A stretch of DNA of 15,176 bases from an uncultured Clostridia bacterium (GTDB lineage: Bacteria; Bacillota; Clostridia; TANB77; CAG-508): positions 1-15,176 of the forward strand of contig CANPWI010000020.1 in the NCBI GenBank assembly GCA_947584125.1, given 5' to 3'. Positions 1 to 7,600 of this stretch are shown here, piece by piece. How positions within the stretch are numbered: the first letter of the stretch is position 1; every line of letters starts with the position of its first letter. A model generated the notes under the pieces. It searched no databases and was not told the origin of the DNA. It worked only from the letters and a program-made list of their open reading frames with translations. The translations under genes were made by a program, and so were the position numbers.

Positions 1-408
1 AATATAGATGCCAAAGGCAGAGTAACAATGCCTATGAAAATAAGAGAAGAAATCGGAGAAATATTTATAATCACCAAGGGATTAGATGGCTGTTTATTTG
101 GTTATTCAAAAACAGAATGGGCAAACTTTGAAGAAAAATTAAAAACACTTCCACTTACAAACAAAAATGCAAGAGATTTTGTAAGATTCTTTTTATCAGG
201 AGCAATAGAATGCGAAATAGATAAACAAGGTAGATTTCTAATACCAAGTAATTTAAGAAAATATGCAAAGCTTGATAAACAACTTGTAGTAATTGGTGTT
301 GGAACAAGAATTGAAATTTGGGACAAAGATGAATGGAATAATTACAGTAGTAATGATAATATTTCAGCAGATGAAATTGCCGAAAATATGACAATGTTAG
401 GTATATAA
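1..408 (+). CDS. mraZ: Transcriptional regulator MraZ, 5' end missing
   Basis: MraZ is a DNA-binding regulator of the division and cell-wall (dcw) cluster that acts as a ring of subunits, each with two AbrB-like (SpoVT/AbrB swapped-hairpin) domains. Both signatures are visible: IDAKGRVTMP right at the window edge and DKQGRFLIP about 65 residues later. The reading frame is open from base 1 through to TAA at 406-408, giving 135 visible residues. Full MraZ proteins are about 143 residues and the IDAKGR motif normally sits near residue 10, so only about eight residues lie outside the window. The ATG at 28 is internal, not the start. It is the first gene of the cluster, as in most bacteria, with rsmH next. 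Known MraZ operators lie upstream of mraZ, outside this window. Confidence 0.93.
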   Translation, partial: NIDAKGRVTMPMKIREEIGEIFIITKGLDGCLFGYSKTEWANFEEKLKTLPLTNKNARDFVRFFLSGAIECEIDKQGRFLIPSNLRKYAKLDKQLVVIGVGTRIEIWDKDEWNNYSSNDNISADEIAENMTMLGI

Positions 409-415
409 CCTTTTC

Positions 416-598
416 TCAAAAGAAAGTTTATATAAATATAACAAAAGAAAGAAAAAAGCTTGAAAAATACAAAAGAAAAAAATTTAAGATACAAAAGAAG
501 CACTAAAAGATAAAATACTAGGAAACAAAAGAAATGATTTTTTAGGTTTGCAAAAGATTAACCAATTTACAAAAGTGAAATAATAATAAAACAAAAGA
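416..598 (+). repeat. Eight dispersed CAAAAG repeats between mraZ and rsmH
   Basis: The mraZ-rsmH gap (409-675) has no gene that I can support. It contains eight copies of an 8-mer close to ACAAAAGA, starting at 416, 441, 469, 491, 525, 550, 569 and 591. The variants are TCAAAAGA at 416, GCAAAAGA at 550 and ACAAAAGT at 569; the other five are identical. Start-to-start spacing is 25, 28, 22, 34, 25, 19 and 22 bases. The stretch is strongly purine-rich on the + strand. Function is unknown: it could be a protein-binding array, an A-rich RNA element, or base-composition bias. Confidence 0.5.
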
Positions 599-604
599 TA
601 TAAT
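575..604 (+). promoter_or_regulatory. Candidate promoter for rsmH
   Basis: A perfect -10 hexamer TATAAT lies at 599-604, with GTGAAA (4 of 6 match to TTGACA) at 575-580, 18 bases upstream. Transcription would begin near 611, just ahead of the hairpin at 615-656 and about 65 bases before the rsmH start. The -35 is weak and TATAAT is common in such AT-rich DNA, so this is tentative. Confidence 0.4.
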
Positions 605-614
605 AATGAAAAAT

Positions 615-656
615 AGTATACAGTTGGTAAAGCTAAATTTTGCCAACTGTTATACT
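615..656 (+). promoter_or_regulatory. Hairpin in the rsmH leader
   Basis: AGTATACAGTTGG (615-627) pairs with CCAACTGTTATACT (643-656) with one bulged T at 651. Weaker inner pairs can extend the stem to 632/638. No T run follows (the next bases are GCTTAAAC), so it is not a standard intrinsic terminator. It ends 10 bases before the rsmH Shine-Dalgarno at 667-672. If transcription starts near 611 it would cap the 5' end of the message and could protect it or modulate ribosome entry. Confidence 0.6.
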
Positions 657-675
657 GCTTAAACTTGAGGTGAAA

Positions 676-1605
676 ATGGAATTTAAACATAAACCAGTTC
701 TATTAGAGGAATGTATAGAAAATTTAAACATAAAACCTGAAGGTATATATGTAGACGGAACTTTAGGTGGTGCAGGTCATAGCAGTAAAATAATTGAAAA
801 GTTATCTGATAATGGTTTACTTATAGGAATAGATAGAGATACAGAAGCTTTAAGTGCTGCTAGTAAAAAATTAATAGATTATAAAAATATAATCTATGTT
901 CATGGAAATCATGATGATATAAAAAAAATACTTAAAGAAAATAAAATTACAGCAGTAGATGGTATTTTATTAGATTTAGGTGTTTCATCATATCAATTAG
1001 ACGAAAGAAATAGAGGATTTAGCTATATGGGAGATGCAGAGCTTGATATGAGAATGGACCAAACACAACAGCTAACTGCAAAAACTGTAGTTAATACCTA
1101 CAAATTAGAGCAAATTACACAGATATTATATGAATATGGAGAAGAAAAGTTTGCTAAAAATATAGCAAAAAATATTTGTGAATATAGAAAAACAAAAGAA
1201 ATTGAAACAACTAGTGAATTAGTTAGTATTATAGATAAAAGTTTACCTGCTTTTGCTAAAAAAGATGGACATCCAGCTAAAAGAACATTTCAAGCAATTA
1301 GAATAGAGGTAAATAACGAAATTAGACCACTTACTAACACTGTAAAAGATTGCATAGAATGTTTAAAACCTGGCGGAAGATTATGTGTTATAACTTTTCA
1401 TTCGTTGGAAGATAGAGCAGTTAAAAATGCATATATAGAAGCAGAAGGAAAATGTACTTGTCCAAGTGATTTACCATATTGTGTTTGTGGGAAAAAGCAG
1501 CTTGGAAAAATAATTAATAAAAAACCGATAGTAGCAACAAAAGAAGAACAAGAAGAAAACTCAAGAGCAAAAAGTGCGAAATTAAGAGTTTTTGAAAGAA
1601 TATAA
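676..1605 (+). CDS. rsmH: 16S rRNA (cytosine-1402-N4)-methyltransferase RsmH
   Basis: RsmH (MraW) uses S-adenosylmethionine to methylate N4 of C1402 in the decoding centre of 16S rRNA; it acts in the cytoplasm on the small subunit. The protein has 309 residues, the usual family length. It opens with the conserved HKPVLLEE segment (residues 4-11), has the SAM-binding loop DGTLGGAGHS (27-36) and GIDRD (51-55), the segment LLDLGVSS, the GGRLCVITFHSLEDR block, and the closing SAKLRVFER. I chose ATG at 676 because GAGGTG (667-672) sits just upstream and the family begins there; the frame is open back to a TTG at 640, but that lies within a hairpin. The gene ends 29 bases before ftsL and is very likely co-transcribed with it. 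Confidence 0.97.
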   Translation: MEFKHKPVLLEECIENLNIKPEGIYVDGTLGGAGHSSKIIEKLSDNGLLIGIDRDTEALSAASKKLIDYKNIIYVHGNHDDIKKILKENKITAVDGILLDLGVSSYQLDERNRGFSYMGDAELDMRMDQTQQLTAKTVVNTYKLEQITQILYEYGEEKFAKNIAKNICEYRKTKEIETTSELVSIIDKSLPAFAKKDGHPAKRTFQAIRIEVNNEIRPLTNTVKDCIECLKPGGRLCVITFHSLEDRAVKNAYIEAEGKCTCPSDLPYCVCGKKQLGKIINKKPIVATKEEQEENSRAKSAKLRVFERI

Positions 1606-1634
1606 AAAACAAAGGTAGGAGGTGAAAGTATTTT

Positions 1635-2153
1635 ATGGCATATAATAGATATCAATATGAAACCAGTCCTAGAAAATTACAACCAGTTTATGAACCACAA
1701 AAAAAGAAATATCCTAAAACTAGTACAGGAAAAAAAGTAAAAAGTAAAACAAATAACACAAGTAAAAAAGCAGTAAAGCAAAATAAAAAAGAACATAAAA
1801 AGACTGTACTTTATGTAGGAATTGCTTTTGCAATATTATTTACTATTAGCTATAGAAATGCAATCATCTCAGAAAACTTTAAACAAACAAATGATTTAAA
1901 AACAAAACTTGCTACTATGCAAAAAGAAAATGAACAGCTAGAGGTTAATATAGAAAGTAGTTTAAATTTAAAAAACATTGAAAATGTTGCAAAAACAGAG
2001 CTTGGTATGTCAAAGCTTGATTCTTCAAAAACTGTATATATAAATCTTCCAAGAGAGGACCATGTTGAAACAGCATCAGAAGAGGTGCAAATTGGAGAAG
2101 ATAAAAATTGGTTTGAAGAAATAATAGATTCAATAATAAATTTATTTAAATAA
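1635..2153 (+). CDS. ftsL: Cell division protein FtsL-like (FtsL/DivIC family)
   Basis: This is a 172-residue bitopic membrane protein with the layout of FtsL, the septal protein that pairs with DivIC and FtsQ/DivIB and activates FtsW-FtsI. A long lysine-rich cytoplasmic region (residues 1-56) leads into one membrane segment (about 57-73), then a heptad-like stretch rich in Glu, Lys and Leu (about 78-110) suited to a coiled coil, and the motif NLKNIENVAKTELGM typical of FtsL/DivIC. An acidic tail follows and ends in a hydrophobic helix (158-172). The start at 1635 has an ideal Shine-Dalgarno, AGGAGGTGA at 1617-1625. Sequence conservation in FtsL is low, so the gene position between rsmH and the transpeptidase gene carries much of the assignment; a DivIC label would be the main alternative. 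A strong terminator follows directly. Confidence 0.85.
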   Translation: MAYNRYQYETSPRKLQPVYEPQKKKYPKTSTGKKVKSKTNNTSKKAVKQNKKEHKKTVLYVGIAFAILFTISYRNAIISENFKQTNDLKTKLATMQKENEQLEVNIESSLNLKNIENVAKTELGMSKLDSSKTVYINLPREDHVETASEEVQIGEDKNWFEEIIDSIINLFK

Positions 2154-2170
2154 AATATTTACAAATGATG

Positions 2171-2218
2171 TAAGACCAAATTATTAGACAAAAAGTTTAA
2201 TAATTTGGTCTTATTTTT
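2171..2218 (+). terminator. Intrinsic terminator after ftsL
   Basis: A perfect 16-bp stem pairs TAAGACCAAATTATTA (2171-2186) with TAATAATTTGGTCTTA (2198-2213). The loop has 11 bases and TTTTT follows at 2214-2218. It lies 17 bases after the ftsL stop and separates mraZ-rsmH-ftsL from ftsI. Most of the stem is AT, but the length and the T run make it convincing. Confidence 0.88.
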
Positions 2219-2232
2219 ATAATTATTTAAGT

Positions 2233-2280
2233 AATAATCCTTTTTTTAAAAAATATAATTTATATAAAAGGAGGATTATT
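2233..2280 (+). promoter_or_regulatory. Hairpin masking the ftsI Shine-Dalgarno
   Basis: AATAATCC (2233-2240) is exactly complementary to GGATTATT (2273-2280), which ends at the base before the GTG start. The stem continues inward through T2241-A2272, two G-U pairs and five A-T/T-A pairs, giving about 16 bp (2233-2248 with 2265-2280). The Shine-Dalgarno AAAGGAGG (2267-2274) is wholly inside the 3' arm. In a transcript starting upstream of 2233, ribosome access would be reduced. TATAAT at 2254-2259 lies in the loop; if it is a real -10, the message would start after it and escape the hairpin, but I find no good -35. Confidence 0.55.
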
Positions 2281-4269
2281 GTGGCAGGGATTAATAGAAA
2301 AAGAAGAATGAGAAATATGTTATTTATTGCTTTTTTAATACTTACACTTTTAATTGTTCGTATTGGTTGGATACAATTAGTACAAGGAGAAGAATTGCAA
2401 ACACTTGCATATCAACAGCAATCTTTAGATAGGAAAATAAATCCTAAAAGAGGAACAATTTATGACTGTAATGGAAATGTTTTAGCAGTAAGTAGTACAG
2501 TTGAAACTGTTACAGTAAATCCAACGAATATATCAAATGAAAATAAAGATAAAGTATCACAAGCTATGGCAAATATATTTAATTTGGATTATGAAACAGT
2601 ATTAAAAAAAGTAAGTAAAAGGAGTTCTATAGAAACAATAGCAAGAAAGTTAGATAAAGAAAAAACAGATGAATTAAGAGTTTGGATGCAAGAAAATAAT
2701 ATTACAACAGGAATTAACATAGATGAAGATACAAAAAGATATTATCCTAACAATAATTTAGCTTCACATATAATTGGATTTACAGGAAGTGATAATCAAG
2801 GATTAGGTGGAATAGAAGCAAAATATGATGAAATTTTAAAAGGAACTCAAGGAAGAATTACAAGAGTTACAGATGCAAAAGGAAAAGAAATAAATAACGC
2901 AGGAGAAAATTATGAATCAGCAATAGATGGTGATAGTTTAGTTTTAACAATAGATGCAAATATACAATCTATTGTAGAAAAATATTTAGCAGAAGCTTGC
3001 ATAGACAATGAATGTACAGATGGTGGAACAATAGTTGCAATAAATCCTAATAATGGAAACATTTTAGCAATGGCAACATATCCAAGTTATAATTTGAACG
3101 AACCATATAAAATAAATTCTGAGGAATTATTAAATAATTGGGATTCTTTATCATCAAAAGATAAAAATATTAATTTACAAGCGATGTGGAGAAATAAGGC
3201 AATCGCAGATACTTATGAACCTGGTTCTACATTTAAACTTATAACATCCTCAGCAGCTCTTGAAGAAAAAATAGTAACTGATATTGATAAAGAAGGACAA
3301 TTTTCTTGTACAGGTGCAATAGAGATTGCAGGTGTAAGAATAAAATGTTGGAGATATTATAAACCACATGGAGCAGAAAGCTTAAGAACAGCGCTTATGA
3401 ATTCATGTAATCCAGTATTTATTGGACTTGGACAAAAAATTGGAATAGAAAAGTATTATGATTATCTTGAAAAATTTGGATTTTTAGAAAAAACAGGAAT
3501 AGACCTTCCAGGTGAAGCAAAAGGAATATTTTTACAAGAAAATAAAGTAGGGCCTGTAGAACTTGCAACTATATCATTTGGTCAAAGATTTGAAATAACA
3601 CCTTTGCAAATGGTAACAGCAGTTTCAGCAATAGCAAATGGTGGAAATTTAGTACAGCCAAGACTCGTAAAACAAATAATAGATTCAGAAACAGGGGAAA
3701 AGCAAGATGTAGAGCCAATAATAAAACAAAAAATTATTTCTGAAGAAACAAGTAAAAAAGTATTAGATATGATGAGTTCAGTTGTTTCAGAAGGTACTGG
3801 TAAAAATGGAAAAGTTCAAGGATATTCTATTGGTGGGAAAACAGGTACATCTGAAGATGGTGTAAATACTAACAAATATGTATCATCTTTTATAGGTGTA
3901 GCAACAGTTACAAATCCACAAGTAGTAATGCTTGTAACATTATACAATCCAACAGGAGAAGGAGGACATGGAGGAGGTGGTGTATCTGCACCAGTTGCAT
4001 CACAAATATTTAGCGAAATTTTACCATATCTAGATTTAAATCAAGATAAACAAGAAGATATAGAGATAAAAGAAAATGTTACAGTTCCAGATATAAGAAA
4101 TATTAGTATTAAAGAAGCAAAAAAAATTATAAAGGACTTAGGATTAAACCTAAGCATAGAAATACCAGAAAATGAAGAAATTAATGAAGAAGAAGTAATT
4201 ATAAAAGAGCAAACTCCAAAGCCTGGAATAATGTTACAAAGTGGAGCAAATATATTTGCTTATATATAA
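2281..4269 (+). CDS. ftsI: Class B penicillin-binding protein with PASTA domain (FtsI/SpoVD type)
   Basis: This is a 662-residue transpeptidase that cross-links peptidoglycan on the outer face of the membrane. An N-terminal basic segment leads into one membrane anchor (about residues 13-30), followed by the class B N-terminal (dimerisation) domain with the RGTIYD motif. The transpeptidase domain has all three catalytic motifs: S316-T-F-K319 (active-site serine), S375-C-N377 and K520-T-G522. A single PASTA domain closes the protein (about 600-662). The GTG start at 2281 is set by AAAGGAGG at 2267-2274. Its position after ftsL fits FtsI (PBP2B), but the single-PASTA layout also fits the sporulation paralogue SpoVD. 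Only one copy is present here, so I cannot tell which job it does, or whether it does both. The expected murF/mraY neighbours are absent downstream. Confidence 0.93.
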   Translation: MAGINRKRRMRNMLFIAFLILTLLIVRIGWIQLVQGEELQTLAYQQQSLDRKINPKRGTIYDCNGNVLAVSSTVETVTVNPTNISNENKDKVSQAMANIFNLDYETVLKKVSKRSSIETIARKLDKEKTDELRVWMQENNITTGINIDEDTKRYYPNNNLASHIIGFTGSDNQGLGGIEAKYDEILKGTQGRITRVTDAKGKEINNAGENYESAIDGDSLVLTIDANIQSIVEKYLAEACIDNECTDGGTIVAINPNNGNILAMATYPSYNLNEPYKINSEELLNNWDSLSSKDKNINLQAMWRNKAIADTYEPGSTFKLITSSAALEEKIVTDIDKEGQFSCTGAIEIAGVRIKCWRYYKPHGAESLRTALMNSCNPVFIGLGQKIGIEKYYDYLEKFGFLEKTGIDLPGEAKGIFLQENKVGPVELATISFGQRFEITPLQMVTAVSAIANGGNLVQPRLVKQIIDSETGEKQDVEPIIKQKIISEETSKKVLDMMSSVVSEGTGKNGKVQGYSIGGKTGTSEDGVNTNKYVSSFIGVATVTNPQVVMLVTLYNPTGEGGHGGGGVSAPVASQIFSEILPYLDLNQDKQEDIEIKENVTVPDIRNISIKEAKKIIKDLGLNLSIEIPENEEINEEEVIIKEQTPKPGIMLQSGANIFAYI

Positions 4270-4321
4270 TAAAAAGTTAGATTTTTTTACAATATGAAAA
4301 ATAGTTAATATAGTAATAAAA

Positions 4322-4350
4322 TTGACATAAACTTTTAAATATAGTATAAT
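4322..4350 (+). promoter_or_regulatory. Perfect-consensus housekeeping promoter
   Basis: TTGACA (4322-4327) and TATAAT (4345-4350) are separated by exactly 17 bases, a full match to the sigma-A/sigma-70 consensus. The expected start is near 4357, giving a leader of about 44 bases for the 49-codon gene at 4401. It is the strongest-looking promoter in the window. Confidence 0.88.
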
Positions 4351-4400
4351 TTAAATAGTAACTGTTAACAAAATATTACAAGCTTAAGGAGGAAGACATC

Positions 4401-4550
4401 ATGGACTTTTTATTTTTAATTCTAACACTTATAGGCGCAATTTTCTTCTTGGTGCCAGCAGTATTGGTATGGGTATTATTAATATCTGCATTAATATTTA
4501 AAAATGATGAAGATATTAAAAATGCCGAAGAAATAAATGATGAGGAGTAA
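4401..4550 (+). CDS. 49-residue single-span membrane peptide, unknown function
   Basis: I do not recognise this gene. It encodes 49 residues: a very hydrophobic stretch from about residue 3 to 33 (one long membrane helix, or two short ones around Pro19), then a strongly acidic tail from residue 34 to 49 with seven Glu/Asp-rich turns and few bases. It has no cleavable-signal site that I can see. Coding is supported by a strong Shine-Dalgarno, AGGAGG at 4387-4392, eight bases before ATG, and by a private consensus promoter (4322-4350) and terminator (4558-4592), making a one-gene unit. It could be a small membrane regulator of a larger protein, such as the neighbouring PBP or glucan synthase, or a type I toxin-like peptide. 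The acidic tail is unlike the basic tails of many such toxins. Function cannot be read from the sequence. Confidence 0.78.
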   Translation: MDFLFLILTLIGAIFFLVPAVLVWVLLISALIFKNDEDIKNAEEINDEE

Positions 4551-4557
4551 TATTTTG

Positions 4558-4592
4558 AAGACCTACAGAAAAATTTCTGTAGGTCTTTTTTT
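4558..4592 (+). terminator. Intrinsic terminator after the small membrane peptide
   Basis: AAGACCTACAGAA (4558-4570) pairs perfectly with TTCTGTAGGTCTT (4575-4587) around an AAAT loop, and a seven-base T run (4586-4592) overlaps the stem end. It starts eight bases after the small gene's stop. It is a textbook terminator and separates this unit from the glucan synthase gene. Confidence 0.95.
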
Positions 4593-4603
4593 GCTGAATT
4601 TCT

Positions 4604-4633
4604 ATAAAATTTTTTTTGCATAAAATTTGTCAA
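4604..4633 (-). promoter_or_regulatory. Possible antisense promoter facing the small peptide gene
   Basis: Read on the minus strand, TTGACA (4633 down to 4628) is a perfect -35. TTTTAT (4609 down to 4604, 4 of 6) lies 18 bases further on. Transcription would start near 4597 and run through the terminator stem and the 49-codon gene in antisense. The -10 is poor and the region is AT-rich, so this is only a possibility. Confidence 0.22.
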
Positions 4634-4681
4634 AATCGTAAAAACTAATTTCAAAAAAGAAATAAAACGAGGTGGAAAATT

Positions 4682-7600
4682 TTGAAATTAGTTAAAGCAC
4701 TTAACATTAAAGGTGCAGTTTTAGATAATTATCAACTTGAAAAATACTTAGAACAAACAGCATCCGATCATATTTTAAAACAAAAATCAGACAAAGACAC
4801 ATATCCAATTCCTAGACTTGATGAAAATTTTGAATATATAACAAAAACTTATGAATTACTAACAAAGCACTTAAAATTAGGAATTATTGTTCATCCAGCA
4901 GGAGAATGGATATTAGATAATTATTATATAATTGAAGAAGCATATAAAAGTATAAAAAAGGATTTAAGCTTAAAAAAATATACTAATTTCTTAGCAATAG
5001 CAAATGGAGAATATAAGGGATATGCAAGAATATATATACTTGCTGCTGAAATTGTAGCATATACAGATGGAAATATAGAGGAAAAAAATTTAGAAAATTT
5101 ATTAAGAGCATATCAAACCAAAAAAACATTAAATATGGAAGAAATATGGAATATAGGAGTATTTTTTCAAATCGCAATCATAGAAAAAATAAGAGGAATA
5201 TGTGAAAAGATATACTCATCACAAATGCAAAAATTAAAAGTAGAAAATATGATAGAAAGATTAATAGAAAAGAAAGAAAAAGAAAAACAAATATATAAAA
5301 TCAATAACAAAGAAAATAAAATAAGAGTATCTATAGAAACCAAATATCCATTTATTGAACATTTATCTTATAGATTAAAACAGTATGGAAAAATAGCAAT
5401 AGCATATACGAATGTTTTAGATGAACAAGTGTATAAAATGGGGACAACTGTATCGGAAATTATTAAAAAAGAGCATTTTGATATAGCATTAAGAAAAGTT
5501 TCAATGGGAAATTGTATAAAAAGTATAAAAGAAATACAAAGAATGAATGTATTAGAAATTTTTGAAAAAATAAATGGAGTAGAAGAATTACTAAAAGAAG
5601 ATCCTGCCGGTGTTTATATTAATATGGATTTTAAAACAAAAGAGCATTACAGAGAGCAAATAAAAGAAATATCAGAAAAAACTAAAATATCTGAAATTTA
5701 TATTGCAAGAAAAGTTTTAGAACTTGCCAAAAAAAATGTGAAAAGTCCAGATAAAAGATTATCACATATAGGATATTATTTAATAGATGATGGTATTTGG
5801 GAACTTGCAGAAAAATTACAAATAAAAAATAAAGATAAGATATGTAATTTTAAAAAACAAAATTTAAATGAATATATATTTGGAATTTATATAATAACAT
5901 TTTTAATTTCTTGTTTAGTATCAAAAACAATATTTAACCAAACTAGTAATATAGTAATTAGTATAATATCTTTAATTCTAATATTTATCCCAGTATCAGA
6001 AATAGTAACAAAAGTTATACAATATATTTTAGGAAAAATTGTAAAGCCAAAAAATATACCTAAAATGAATTATTTAGAAGGAATACCAGAAAATTCTACA
6101 ACAATGGTCGTAATTCCAACTATAATAAATAGTGTTGAAAAAGCAAAAGAATTATCAAAAAAACTAGAGGTATTTTATATAGCTAATAAAAGCGATAATC
6201 TATATTTTACATTGTTAGGTGATGCTTCAACTCAAAAAAAACTAGAATTAAAAGAAGATGATGAAATTTATAATGTAGCAAAAGAAGAAATAAAAAAATT
6301 AAATGAAAAATATAAAGTGGATAAAATGCCTATATTTAACTATATGCAAAGACAAAGAAGCTTTAATGAAAAGGAAGAAATTTATTTAGGCTGGGAAAGA
6401 AAAAGAGGAATGCTTTACCAGTTTAATGAATATATAGAAAAAATTATAAATAGAAAAGAAGATTATATTAAATTTCAGCGAGGACTAGACTTTAAAATAA
6501 ATACAATAGATGAATGGATTAAGCAAAATAACAAAAATGATTTACCAAAAAAAATAAAATATATAATTACATTAGATGCTGATACTGACCTTGTTTTGAA
6601 TTCAGGATTAGAACTTGTAGGTGCAATGTGCCATATTCTTAATAAACCAATATTAGATAAAGAAGAAAAAGTTGTAATAAAAGGACATGGCCTAATGCAA
6701 CCAAGAGTTGGGATACATTTAGAAGCAAGTAGAAAGAGTAAATTTTCTAAACTTTTTGGTGGTTTAGGCGGAACAGATTCATATACAAATGCAATATCAG
6801 ACACATATCAAGATAATTTTGAAGAAGGTATATTTACTGGTAAAGGAATATACGATTTAGAGGTATTTAATAAGGTTTTAAAAAATGCTATTCCAGAAAA
6901 TACAGTATTAAGTCATGACCTTTTAGAAGGAAATTATTTAAGATGTGCATTAGTTACAGACATATTATTAATGGATGGTTACCCATATAAATATAATTCT
7001 TTTATATCAAGACTTCATAGATGGATAAGGGGAGACTGGCAAATAATATCATGGTTAAAGTCAAAAGTAAAAAATATAGATGGAAAAGTAATTAATAATC
7101 CATTAAATAAATTATCAAAATATAAAATATTTGATAATTTAAGAAGAAGTTTAATAGAAATTTTTGCATGTTTAAATTTGATATTTGCAAGCTTATTAAA
7201 AATATATAATTCAAATATAAAGGTATATCCTTTAGTGTTAGTAAGTATCATTTCAATAACAATTTCAAGTATTTTAGAAATTTTAAATCATATTGTATAC
7301 AAAAAGGAAGGAGAATATAGACAAAAGACATTTGAAAATAATATAGGAAATGTTTGGGCAAGTATTATAAGAGCAATATTGTATGTTTCTACTCTTCCAC
7401 ATAAGGCATACACTAGTTTAGATGCTATTATAAGAACAATATATAGAATGGTATTTACAAAAAAGAAAATGCTTGAATGGACAACTTCAGAAGAAGCGGA
7501 AATGAAAGCAAAAACAAATGTTGCTTCATATTATATGCAAATGTTTACAAATATAATATTTGTTATAGCAAGTTTAATTTTAATTTTTGTTTTAGATAAT

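Noticed and set aside
416..598. CRISPR-like reading of the CAAAAG repeats
   Set aside because: Repeat units are only 6-8 bases and spacing is irregular (19-34); a CRISPR repeat is over 20 bases with even spacing.
615..656. The hairpin before rsmH as an intrinsic terminator of mraZ
   Set aside because: No T run follows the stem.
640..675. Upstream TTG start for rsmH
   Set aside because: The TTG lies in a hairpin without a Shine-Dalgarno; the ATG at 676 has GAGGTG in place and matches the family N-terminus.
484..690. 68-codon minus-strand open frame in the mraZ-rsmH gap
   Set aside because: It is the complement of A-rich repeats and a hairpin, giving a Phe/Leu/Tyr-rich artefact with no sign of selection.
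2254..2259. TATAAT as a promoter for ftsI
   Set aside because: No acceptable -35 at 15-19 bases and no extended -10; it sits in the loop of the SD hairpin. It is kept only as an alternative in that entry.
4376..4654. 92-codon minus-strand open frame across the small peptide unit
   Set aside because: Low-complexity Lys/Ser/Phe product, runs through a terminator stem, and conflicts with the better supported + strand small gene.
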